This document shows positions 39,101-51,100 of a stretch of 64,000 nt of DNA, one piece after another. Where the stretch lies: positions 20,909,626-20,973,625 of the forward strand of contig ML677334.1 of assembly GCA_007922305.1 (NCBI GenBank). Reading direction: 5' to 3'. Position numbers and translations under genes: made by a program. Source of the stretch: Dermatemys mawii. Lineage: Eukaryota > Chordata > Testudines > Dermatemydidae. Under the pieces are notes generated by a model. The model had not been told where the DNA came from. It saw nothing but the letters and a program-made list of their open reading frames with translations, and searched no databases. Positions within the stretch are counted from its first letter, which is position 1. Every line of letters begins with the position of its first letter.

Positions 39101-42100
39101 ACAGTTCAGAATAATAATGGAAAACAGAGAATTTAAAAACTCTAAAGTGCTTTCTGTTTAAATTTCTTGTTGGTAATTTTATGCAAACTACAAAATTTAC
39201 TTGGCATTCATAAAAACAATATGAAGAACTTCTAACAAATGATGAATTATAAAATAATACCATGAAACTTACTTAGTTGTTTAAAAATATATTGATTATA
39301 TACTGCTTTGAAGACAGTATTAAGAGTATCTTTTCCAAACTACATTTCTGCTAATATATCTTTTGTCCAGTAGGTGTCACAATGCATACATTAAATTAGC
39401 AAATGCTAATAGCTATTTCTCTAATCCAATCTTTTAAACAGCTTTTTCTATTAAACTTGCTTTGTATTATGGCATACTTGACACACAAATATATAATTAT
39501 CACTTGCATTTGAAGACTGCGAACAGTAAGAGTACTGTTCGAGCCATATTCTTTTCTTCACACAACTGTAACCAAAGTTGCTAGTGCAGATGTGCTTTCG
39601 TGCTTCTAAATTTTCAGAGATGTGAATTGTCCAGCAAGATGATGATAAATCTTCATAGTAAGTCTATTACAGATGATTTAGTTCTTCACTTTGGAGAATA
39701 ATTGCCTGTGTCTTCTGAAACAAAGTACTAAGCCAAAAAAAAAGGGGAACATGCAGGACTTCTGCACTATCCATCATTACAAAGAATGTAGTTTATTTTA
39801 GACCCAAATTTTCCTCCAGGCACCTCTCACCTACTGGGTGAGAGGTGCATGATTCTTTTCCTGCAGACTTACTGCAGGATTGATCCATGGATTTTAGAGC
39901 TCTTTTCACAATGTTAATGGAAAATCACAATAGGAAAATATTGCTTGACTTCAATGAAGCTTATACTTCTTATACTGTTATTTTACTTCCACCTTTTGTT
40001 TTAGTTTGTTATGGCACATTTGCCCCACACTTAAACACTAGCAGCTTGATAGCCACTATTAGACAAATATTTGTTGACTTGTGGAGACTTTGCTTGTAGA
40101 TGTGACTTAAGTAAACTTCCTTTAGCCCATTGTAAATTCACTAATCACTTTTGACCCCTTCATCTTGATACACCATTTTTTGAATGGTTTTAAAATCGAA
40201 AGCCGTGGTTACCAGACTCTGATACTTTTCAATTGTTTCTCATTTTTACAAGACTGCTGAAAAATCTGGTCAAATGGAAAGATCAAAGAAGAACGCTAGG
40301 CAAAGACAAAATGATTTCAAGGTAAGCTTGGTGTGCAGACTTATTTTTGTTTAGGTGGTCTTTCAGATTAAGACATCTGAAGAAGGCTTAATTTTCAAAT
40401 AGTGGTGAGCGTTGACCCTGTAATAATCATGTCCCTTTAAGCTGTTTTAGGTTCGGCACCCAAAAAACACTAGTCGCTTTTAAAAAAAGCCCTGATCCTT
40501 GCTCCACACAAGAGTACAATCTAAGTAAAAGGCAGATATCTTGTACTGGCAAGTATGTTTATACATCACTGGCCATTTAAGAACCTGCCATCATATCTGA
40601 AGCCTCTACAGCCAGTCACACTTTAGCTGTGGTGGGTACTGCACCTTGGAACTCACTTTATGTCCATCCCCAAAAATCCATTTTATTTTATCCCTCTTTT
40701 TTTAAAAAAAAAAAAAATCTTAAATCTTTTTTATTTTTCACAGTAGTTTTCTTGCAGTGGCCCTTATTAGCCCTATGCTTATTGCCTTCCCTTTCCTAAT
40801 TTGAACCTTGTTGTTTGTGTTTGTTAAAATATTTTTTTTGTTTTATATATTGTATTTGTTTTAATTATGTTGTACAGTGCTGCAGTGCTCTGTTTTGTGG
40901 GTGCTTGCGATGCAAGTAAAATTACATTCCTTAGTGAAATCTGAAATGTACACCGGCCATTTCAGAGTAGATGATGAATGTGATGAATACATAACTGGTT
41001 AAGTATATTGATGCAGTTTCTAATTATTTATTTTTGTGATGTTCTTTTATGCTGTGACAGCAAATGATTCAGGAAGTGATGCAGTCCCTGGCAAAACTGA
41101 TCCGTGGAGCTTTGCTTCCATTCAGCCTCAGAGAAGGCGAGATGAGACAGTATAGTGGTTGGGAGATGAAATCTGAACTCTCTGGACAGTGGCTAACACA
41201 TGTCATCCAGACTGTAAGGTAACTGAGGCTGTTGTCTGTATGGTATGAGTCTTAGTATGTGTAATATAGTCTAAATTGTACCTTTTTTTGCGTTCAACTG
41301 AAAGATCATTAATGTTGCAAAGTCAAGGACACAAAAATTAGGAAATGTCAAAATTAATGTTGCCCGTGTAAGATTAATTCAGCCTACTTGTGCATATTAT
41401 GCTACAGTCTGTAATGACATGATCACTTGCTATATTTTTTCCTCAGGACTCTTGTCTCAGTGCACAGAATGGACAGTGCTCTTTAGACGAATCAGGGTTG
41501 TGTAGCGAATGAGGCTGTGGTCTGTAGGATCTGTTTTTCATTTGTTGTAGAAGTTGAAAGGTGCATAGTAAATGAGGCAGGAGATTGCAGGAGGAGAACG
41601 GATGGCCTCATAAATACTTGGTCACTTAAACCACAGTTTTCACAGATGACCATTGCTTGTATTCCTCATGTCCTAGATGGTTAAGTAAACTAATGATGGC
41701 TTATAATCTGCTAATTAAGTGGTCGTGCTGAGCAGACAATAGTTGTGGAGTGACAAAGCTGTTGATAGTTACCAGATGACATTCCAGAATCACAAGGTAG
41801 TGATAGTGGCACACACAGTGATGAAAGTTTGAAGATTTGTGCCCATTCCCTGCTAATGGCTGCTTTCACTGCCTGCACTCTGCTCAGAAAGAGGAGCAGG
41901 AAAGATGATGGCTTTGCAGCCACACGAAAGTCCTGGTTTTTGGTGGAGGGTTTTCAAGTGCCCACACTGGAGCCTGTTCATTCCCTTTGAAGGGTTTGGT
42001 ATTGGCAACTGTCGGAAGACAAGATATCAGGCTAGATGGACCATTGGTCTGACCCCTAGGATGGCTATTTTTATGTTCTTAATTCTTCTCCGGTCCTCCT

Positions 42101-45100
42101 TTGTGTCCTTGTGTAAAGGTTGGGCACAGTTGCAGCCCTCCAGTTAAGACTGCAAATGCTGCCCTTTACAAGCATATAGGGTGCTACAGTTCTCATAGGG
42201 AGAATGCTAAGGCATAGCCCCACCCTCTTCCGCACCAGTCAGTGATGTTGGGCTGGTGGAAATTAAGAGGAGTTGGGTGAGTCCATGCTGCACTGTGTTT
42301 AGAGGTGGCACAGTAACCATGTTCCCTATTGGCATCTCAAACCATTATGCCCTGCTAGGGTAGTATACCTTCATGTTACCCTTTGCTGCAGGCTCTATTG
42401 CTGTTTATTTTATCTGTTTATATTATGGTCACCCCTAGGAGTGCTGATTATGGATCAAAACACCACATTGTGCGATGTGCTGTACAAACACAGAACAAAA
42501 GGATGGTCCTTGCCCCAAAGAGCCTTCAATCTAAGTATAAAACAAGAGACAACAGATGGATACAGACAGGTGGAGAATTACAAAGAAAAGACAAGACAAT
42601 ATTGTTCATTGTGATATGCAGTGGTATTAGCACCCCAGTAGCCTAAACTTTGTCAAGTTTATACAGTACAACAGTGAAGCTCTACATTGATATGGTTTCA
42701 ACAAATGAATGAATCAGACAGTAAAATATACCTATGGTATTATGAACGATCACACAGTTTAAAAAGCTTACTGTTGAGGGGACTAATAGTATCCGTAGGC
42801 AAAAGAAACTCCTAAGTAGCTTTGTGATATTTAGTAGTAGTGTCTAGAAAACTGTAGGTTTAAGCTTAACCTTCATTTTATTTTTTCTCCTTCCAGGCTT
42901 ACTTATGAGTCCCTTACTGCACTTGAAATACCAAATGATATGCTTCATATCATCCAGGATCTTATTCTGGATCTTCGAGTGCGTTGTATAATGGTCACCT
43001 TACAGCACACAGCTGAAGGTAATAAAAGAAAAAGTGCATATGGTTAGGATTTTTTATTTTCTCTTCGGTTAAATCAGACTGGATTCTAGAATAGATCATG
43101 GTACTTGAATCCAAAATAAGATACTTTAGGTACTTGAAACAAAAATAAGGTAATCTGTAATTCATAGTCCCAACATGAAAGACCTATTAGGTTATTATAT
43201 CATTTCCCTGACAATACTTGCTTGTTCCCTGTATTAGGAGCCTTTTTTTCCCCCTTTAGGATAAGGCAGCCACTTTTTTCCCTAGATTACAGTCTTTTTT
43301 CCAAACCAGAGAAGCTTTAATTTATTTGTACTTTTTGTTATTACACAGCTATGACATGAGTGAATCAGCATTATTATTACTCGGTTTTGTAATTCTAGCT
43401 CAAGCTTGGTTATTCTTTAAGTGAGCAAATCTTTAAAACTTTACACAATATTTTAGCTGTAATTTTATTAGGGATACTCATTATTTTCTCTAGAGTCTAT
43501 TTAGCTCTTTGGGGTCATAGATTCATAAATTTTTAAGGCCAAAAGGGACCATTAGTTCATTTAGTCTAACCTGTATAATACAGGTCATCGAGGTTGTAAA
43601 ATTTCAATGAGTTATTCCTGTATTTAAGCTCAATAACTTGTTTCGCTAAAGCATGTTTTCAGGAAAGAAATCCAGTCTTGATTTGAAGATTTCAAGAGAT
43701 GATACATTGGCAATATCCCTTATTAATTTGTTCCAATAGTTAATCATCCTCACTGTTTAAAAAAAAAAAAAAAACGTGTCATGTTTCTGATTTGAATTTG
43801 TCTGGCTTTTAACTTCCAGCTATGGGTTTTTGTTATGCCTTACTCCACTAGATTAAAGAGCCCTTTATTACCAGGTGCTTTCTTCCTCTTCGAGTTCTTC
43901 TTGATTCTTTTTCTAAATTAAACACATTGAGCTCCTTCGGTCTCTCACTGTAAGGCGTTTTTTTCCAGTCTTCAAATCACTTTTGTGTTCTTTTCTGCAC
44001 CCTTTCCAATTTTTGACATCTTTTTAAAAATCTGGTCACCAGGACTGGCTGCATTATTCCTGTATTGGGATTACCAATTCTATATACAGAGGTAAAATCA
44101 TTTTTCTGCTTATACTCACCACTTCCCAGTTTATGCATCCAGCAATCACATTATCCCTTTTGGCCAGAGCATCCCACTGGGAGCATACGTTCAGTTGTTT
44201 GTCCACTAAATCCTTATCAGTTGCTGCTTTCCAGGATTCAGTTCTACAGTCTACAGGTATGGACTGCAATCTTTGGTCCTCGGGTATAAATTTGCATTTG
44301 GGTTGACTAAAACACATTTGGTTTGAATGGGCCCTGTGTACGAAGCAATCCAGATCACTGCATGATTTTCTTCTCCTTATTAGTATTTACCACTCCACTC
44401 TGTCGGTCATTGTCATCTGCAAATTTTGTCCACGACGATTTTATGTTTACTTCCAGATTACTCATAAAATATTAAATAGCGTCAGATCCAAAACTGACCA
44501 TTGCAGAACCACACTAGAAATTCCCCTTTTCAATGAGGATTCCCTTTGACAACTACTTTAGTTAGCCAGATCATAATCCATTTATCATGTGCTTCACTAA
44601 TATTGAATAGGGCTAATTTTTAAATACAAATGTCAGGTGGTATTAAATGCCTCATAAAAGTATAAGTGTATTAGAAACTTATGCAGTTACCTTTGTCAAC
44701 CAAACTTGTCATCTCATAAAAAACTTTGACAAGATCTATTTTCCATAAAACCACGTATATTGGCATAGGTATAGTCCCATCCTTTAATTCATTACTGATT
44801 GACTCCCACAATCATACTTCCTTTATTTTGCCTGTGATTGATTTGAGGCTAGCAAGCCTTATAATAACCTGGGTCATCCCTTTTGTCCTTTTTGAATTTT
44901 GGCACTCATCCAGTCCTCTGGAATTATCCTAGTTTTTCAAGATGTATTAAAAATTCACATCAATGGGCTAGAGATCTCTTTCCCCAACTTTTTTCTTTCA
45001 TATGGGGCTCTAAATGTTCCTCTAAGCAACATTATTTGTTTGTTACTTGCCTTATGCCCCAGTTCTTCTTCGAGTGCTTGCTTATATCAATTCCAACTAG

Positions 45101-48100
45101 GTGCATGTACGCACCGCATGCACTGTTGTCGGAAATTTTTCTGTAGCAGCTACCCATCAGGCCGACTGTGGAGCCCCCTGGAGTGGCATCAATAAGCGCT
45201 CTATATACGAACGTACCAGCCTGACCTGACCCCCCTTCAGTTCCTTCTAACCGACAGTGACTGTTGTTGGAACAGTAATCTCTTGCTCACAAGTATCCCA
45301 CTAATCCCTAGCTCTTCTGCTTATCTTTGTATATAGTTACCTATTGTTAGTTCTGTATTAGTTGTTAATTGTAGTCTTTTTAGCAGTTGAAGGTGTGCAT
45401 GAAGAAGGATTACCAGTCCACAACCTGCTTAGTTATCCTCCCTTCCTGAACCATCTATCCCGCGTCTACCGTGCATGGTCCCTTAATATGTCAGATCAGT
45501 GGGTGCTCTGCATGGTAGAGGTGGGATATTCTGTCCACTTCCGCTCCTTCCCACCCTCACATCCCCCTTGCCCATCCCTCTTCAGAGACCCCTCTCACAA
45601 ACAGTTTCTCATCCAGGAGGTTCAGACCCTCCTGTGCTCTAGGAGCGGTGGAGGAGGTTCCTCAGGAGCTCAAAGGCAAGGTTTTCTACTCTCGTTATTT
45701 CCTCATCCCCAAAGCAAAGGGGGGCCTCAGGCCCATTCTGGACCTACGGGAACCCAACAAGTTCATATTCAGCTTGAAGTTCCACATGGTCTCCCTGAGC
45801 ATAATCATCTCTTCCCTGGATACAGGAGATTGGTATGCCACCCTCGATATGAAGGGCGCTTCTTTCCACATATGTATCATCCCATTTCACGGACTGTTCC
45901 TTTGCTTTGTGGTGAATAAGACGCATTATCAGTTTACGGCCTTCCCATTCGGGCTGTGCACAGCTCCTCACATGTTCACCAAATGGATGGCAGTTATGGC
46001 AGCCGTTCTTCACATTACCTGGACGACTGGCTCCTTCGAGCCCACTCTCGCAGCAGGTGGAATCACAGGTGAAAATTGTCAGAGACATGTTCGAATGCTT
46101 CGGTATCATTCTCAATGTCAGCAAATCCATCATCACTCTGGGGCAGTCCTGGATGCAAACCAAGCTAGAGCATTCCTTCCAGAGATGCAATGCCTGACTC
46201 TCTCACAGATAATCAGCAACCTTTTCAGTTTTTGCACCACCATGCCAGGCTATGATTCAGGCCTCTGCAAGTGTGGCTCGCATCTGTGTACTTCCCAGGC
46301 CATGACAGTCTGAACATTGTGCTGATCGTCCCGAGGCACACCCTCAATTCCCTACGTTGGTGGCTAGATCCCCACTTGGTAGGCACCGGGTTTCCTTTCC
46401 ACCCTCCCCAACCCACTTTGACTCTGGTAACAGACGCATCCATGCTGGGCTGGGGAGCACATCTGAGGAGCCTGACAACTCAGGGCTTGTGGCAGGTAGA
46501 GAAACTGGCTTTGCATATCGACATCAGAGAACTCAGGGTGATCCACCTCGCCTGCTAAGCGTTTCTGGCCCACTTGCAGGGCCACTGCATAGCGGTCCTA
46601 ACAGACAATGCCATGGCCATGTTTTTTTATAAACAGGCAAGGTGGAGCCCAATCATCTCCTTTCTCTCAAGAAACCCTCCTCCTGTGGGAATTTTGTTTA
46701 GCCCACTCCATCCTTCTCCAGGTTTCATACCTCTTGGGCATTCAGAACGTGCTGGTGGACAGCTTGAGTAGACAGTTCCTCACTCATGAGTGGTCAGTTT
46801 GTTTGGACGTCATCCACTCCATCTTCTGCAGCTGGATTTTTTCCCAAATTGATCTGTTCGCCACACGGGCCAACAGGAGATACCCAACCTTCTGCTCCTT
46901 CAGGGGACACAGCCCAGGCTTGATCACAGATGCATTCATAATTCCATGGTCCAGTCAACTGCTATATGCCTTCCCGCCATTTCCGCTCATCCACAATATG
47001 CTCTTCAAGGTCCTCAGGGACAAAGCTGATGTGATACTGGTGACCAGTGCTCGTACCTCATGGATCTATTAGTCCAGTCACCAGTACAGCTATTTATTAC
47101 TCCCAACCTCATCTCACAGAATCACAGTTGCCTTCTTCACCTGGACCTTCAGTCGCCCCATCTCGTGGCCTGGAGGATCGAACCAGGCAGAGCTCACCTG
47201 TTCAGACCCGGTGAGGCAGGTGGCTTCCTTGCGGCTTTCACCACCTAGCGTCATGCATCTTCGGGTAAACGAAGATCCTTCATTTTCCAGGAAGTTGGTC
47301 TCTGAATTATCTATTGCTTGCGTTTCTGTAGCAGGTAAATTTTTACGGGGTGGGGTTGCTAGCCCCACACCCAACCTTCCTCCTTTTTCATCCAGGCTTG
47401 GGACCGGCATTGGCAAAGTTGTTCACTCCTCTACCTCTCTTGAAATCTATTTGTTTTTCTAATCATCAGCCCTGTAAACTCAATCTGGGCTTTTCTAGTG
47501 GCTATCACCTCGACACGATGCATGTCTGAACTGTGGGCCCTCATACCTGAACCGCCATACACTATTTTTCATAAGGGTAAGGTGCAACTTAGACCTCACC
47601 AGCCTTCCTTACTAAAGTGACGTCCCGCTTCCATGATTGCCAGGACATCTTTCTGCCAGTTTTCTACCCAAAACCGCATGTCAGCCCCCGCAAACAGGAG
47701 CTGCACTTGGTGGACATCAGGAGGGCACTCACTTTCTATATCGACTGCGCAAAGCTGTTCTGCAAGACAACCCAGTTGTTCGTTGCCTTGGTAGAGCGGA
47801 TGAAAGGTTTGTCAGTCTCTTCCCAGCGGATCTCCTCCTGGATCACAGCATATTGTATCCATGCTTGTTATGACTTAGTAAAGGTTCCTCCACCTGCTAT
47901 CACAGCTCACTTCACCAGGACTCAGGCCTCATCGACAGCCTTCCTGGCCCGTGTACCTCTCCAGGAAATCTGCAGGGCTGCCACGTGGTCTTCAGTGCAT
48001 ACTTTCACATTCCACTATGCCATCGTCCACCAATCTCAGAACAATGCGGCCTTCGGCAGACTGGTACTTTGGTCAGCGATACCTTGACTCCTGCCTCACC

Positions 48101-51100
48101 TTAGAAGTCACCTAACTGGAATTGATATGAGCAAGCACTCAAAGAAGAAAAAAAGTTTACTCACCCTCTTTGTAACTGATGTTCTTCGAGATGTGTTGCT
48201 AATATCTAATCCATTCCCCCTATCTTTCCCCTCTGTTGGAGTTGCCACAAAGAAGGAACTGAAGCGGGGTTGGGCCGGCAGGGTCGTATATAGAGCACCA
48301 TATCGGAGCCACTCCAGGGGGCTCCACAGCCGGCCTGACAGGTAGCTGCGAGGGAAAAGTTTCTGACAGCTGTGAATGTGGCATGCGCACGCACCTAACT
48401 GGAATAGATATGAGCACCACATCTCAAAAGGACAACAGTTACAAAAGGAGTGGGTAACTGTTTTTTCAGCAAAGTACTTAAGCCTAACTTTTAAAAACAT
48501 GAGTAATCCTATGTGAGAAATCAGTGGAACTACTCACTTGCTTAAAGTTAGACATGTGCTTCAGTGCTTTACTGAATCTGAACCTCTCTGAGAACACCAG
48601 TAATCATATCTGATATTTAGACTGTATAATATTGTTCATTTTCAGAATATTTTGCAAATGTTAATGATCATTTACGGCCCTTAACTAACTCTTGATTACT
48701 GTTTCAATTGCATTTACTGCTAAAATTTTGTTTCAAAGTCAATAACAAAATAATGTACAGCTTAGTGCTGTGAGACAGCTCACATAAGAAGAGAACTCCA
48801 TTGCCACAGTATCGTGTGGATACATTCTTTCAAAAAAATTCATTTTTAAATAAATTATAGCATTGAAAATTAAGCAGCACTATAAAAGCACTTTCGTCCA
48901 TGAAGATGAATAACCTAAAAACTATTCACACAAAGACGAGGCACAGTGTGATCCAAGCAAGAAAATTTCAGAGTTGCAGTTAATGTTCTCTCTCCAATGC
49001 AGATGCATCAGTGGAATAAAATTGATTGGTGTGAAATAGAAATAATTCTTTTGAATGTATATTGCAAAAGAGGGAGCTGAATTATAAACCTTCTTGTGCA
49101 TCTTCAAAATAATTGTTTACTAAATTCCAGTCAGTTACACTTGTACAACCCTCACTGTCTAAATTGTCATTAGCATAATTTAGTTTGCATGACCTCTATT
49201 GCCAATGATAATGCATGAGAAGGAAAGAAACCAGCTTGACTCTCAGATCCCAGGTTGAGTTTACAGGGCTGGTGATTAGAAGAACAAATATTAAATCTAA
49301 TACATAGGATAGGTTTTCTTTTTACAAGAATATGGAAGAGTAATCAACGAAGGCATCACAAGGGAATTATTCTAGTTGGATTTCATGGGCACTAAATGGA
49401 CAGTTAGTGTGAGTTAACAAATATATAGCAACAATGTGAATGTAGCATGAGAAATCTAATGGTCTAAAAAATTCAGTTTTGAAAATAATTTTACCTTGTA
49501 TTGCAGCTCTTACTTTCAGGGATTCAGCCTTTGGTTATTTTGCAAATAGATTTTTGCTGAAATCAGGTTTTGTCAAACTGGAAATGACTATGGGATGCTT
49601 ATTGTCTTTCAGTGATAAATGTGTTCAGTTTACAAGTAAATGGAAGAGAGTTTTTCTAGCCGACAGCCCTGTAAACTCAACCTGTGCCCTGAGAGTCAAG
49701 CTGGTTTCTTTCCTTATGTATCATCACTGACAACAAAGGTCATGAAAACTAAATTATGCTAATGCCAAATAAGGCAGTGAGGGTTGTACAAGTGTAACTG
49801 ACTGGAATTTAGTAATTCATTCTTTGGATGAGGAATCAGAAGGAATGTAATTCAGTTCCCTCCTTTTTATCTGTGTTGTATCTGAAGGTCTGAAGGGAAT
49901 AAACCATCAGTAAAAACAAATATGAAGTTGGCAGATTCAGGAGATTTGTTGGTAACAAGTTGCTACTTTTGCACAGTCACTTTTCAGAGTTTAGTGCTTC
50001 TTGAGTGTACTTCAAGATGCTCCTCTGCCACAACATCTATCAATCAGTCAGTCAGATCTACTAATTAATGATGAGTAGGTTGAAGGGTCAATTGGGCAAC
50101 CTGCAAATGCATATAGGTACCTAAATTGTACATAACTGATTTGTTATACTCCTCTTTTTCCCTCCCCTTTTCTACCTTTCTTATGTCACTTTCCTCTTAT
50201 AAGCTCTCCTTGAATGGATTTTTCATCTATGTTCGAGCAACACCTAGCACAATGGAGTCCTGATTCTGACTGAGGACTCTCAACCCAAACATATTATAAA
50301 TATTTTACTTAATTATGTGAATCTTAACGCTTGTCCTGATCTCAGGTTAAGTTATGTACTTGATGGTTTGTTTTTTTAACTGCATTGACAAAGGAATAAT
50401 AAAACGAACATACATTTGAATTCCCAGGTATAATGCCTATATTATAGGTACACAGCCATGATATGTCCATTTTTTGAAAACAGAGGACTGTAACAATATT
50501 TCTTTAACCTCAGGTTTTCCAGTAAAAGGTGGGATTTATGCAACAATTGCTATGCACCATAAATTTTACTTCTGTAGGAGAAAGCAGCAGCAAACTGTGT
50601 GTTTGCCATTTTTAGTCATTTGAAAAGTGGCTGAAATCTTTTAAGTATGGCCAATGTATTTGTATGCCTATTCATCACACTAAGGGTGCCTGTGGTTTTA
50701 TCTCTTGTGAAGTTCAAGGAGTTTTTTATAATGAAACGTAGCATTTTGACACCTTTTCTTTTTACAGATGTGAAGAGGTTAGCTGGAAAGGAAGACTGGG
50801 TGGTTGATAATGAAGGTTTAACATCTCTGGTGGGTACTCTTTGTATTTCTGGGCACCCATTTTTTGTACATGTGATATAAACATGACTTGTGTAAATTTT
50901 ATTTTTCTTTTCATAAATATTAAAAGTGTTGCAGCATGTTATACATGTACTTATGTTTACACGTGTGTGCATATGTATTTATAAAAGAATTAAAATACGG
51001 TACAAAATAAAACTAATCAGTTCCCATCTAAAGTGGGTTAGAATTTAGATAAAGGAGAGATTATACTCCTAAGTGAATTCTTTCTGCCTTCTGTCTGCTC

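Larger units (their letters stand above)
35427..40252 (+). other. EXOC2: EXOC2 intron (4.8 kb)
   Basis: GT-AG intron, acceptor TTTTTACAAG. It contains a (CA)-rich tract at 36069-36101, the G-rich hAT-type element at 36245-37008 and a small perfect hairpin at 39820-39848. 37010-39800 contains nothing I recognise. Confidence 0.85.
41219..42896 (+). other. EXOC2: EXOC2 intron (1.7 kb)
   Basis: GT-AG intron, acceptor TCTCCTTCCAG. It contains a CR1 3' end (41925-42085) and an antisense old LINE tail (42400-42620). The rest is unremarkable. Confidence 0.85.
45062..48465 (+). mobile_element. DIRS-type retrotransposon, copy B (3.4 kb, both inverted ends present)
   Basis: The left end (GTTCTTCTTCGAGTGCTTGC, ATATCAATTCCAACTAGGTG, GGAGCCCCCTGGAGTGGC, GCTCTATATACGA, TTCAGTTCCTTCT) is mirrored at about 48240-48430. 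Its complement there includes ATATCTATTCCAGTTAGGTG, GGAGCCCCCTGGAGTGGC, GCTCTATATACGA and TTCAGTTCCTTCT. These are DIRS-style inverted terminal repeats of about 200 bp. Between them lie RT (45636-46060), RNase H (46400-46760), a region of the kind often called Dam-like methylase in DIRS (46840-47072) and a tyrosine recombinase (47470-48087). The first ORF (gag) is almost absent, and frameshifts and stops break the polyprotein. It has the same orientation as EXOC2 and copy A. Confidence 0.88.
43019..50767 (+). other. EXOC2: EXOC2 intron (7.7 kb), repeat-dense
   Basis: GT-AG intron, acceptor CTTTTTACAG. In order it holds an antisense CR1 (43516-45005), DIRS copy B (45062-48465), an old repeat piece (48485-48595), a long inverted repeat (49054-49875) and an old LINE tail (50215-50305). 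About three quarters of the intron is recognisably repetitive. Confidence 0.85.

Noticed and set aside
41711..42147. Frames of 70-80 codons on both strands around the CR1 tail
   Set aside because: They overlap a non-coding CR1 3' end and have no motif.
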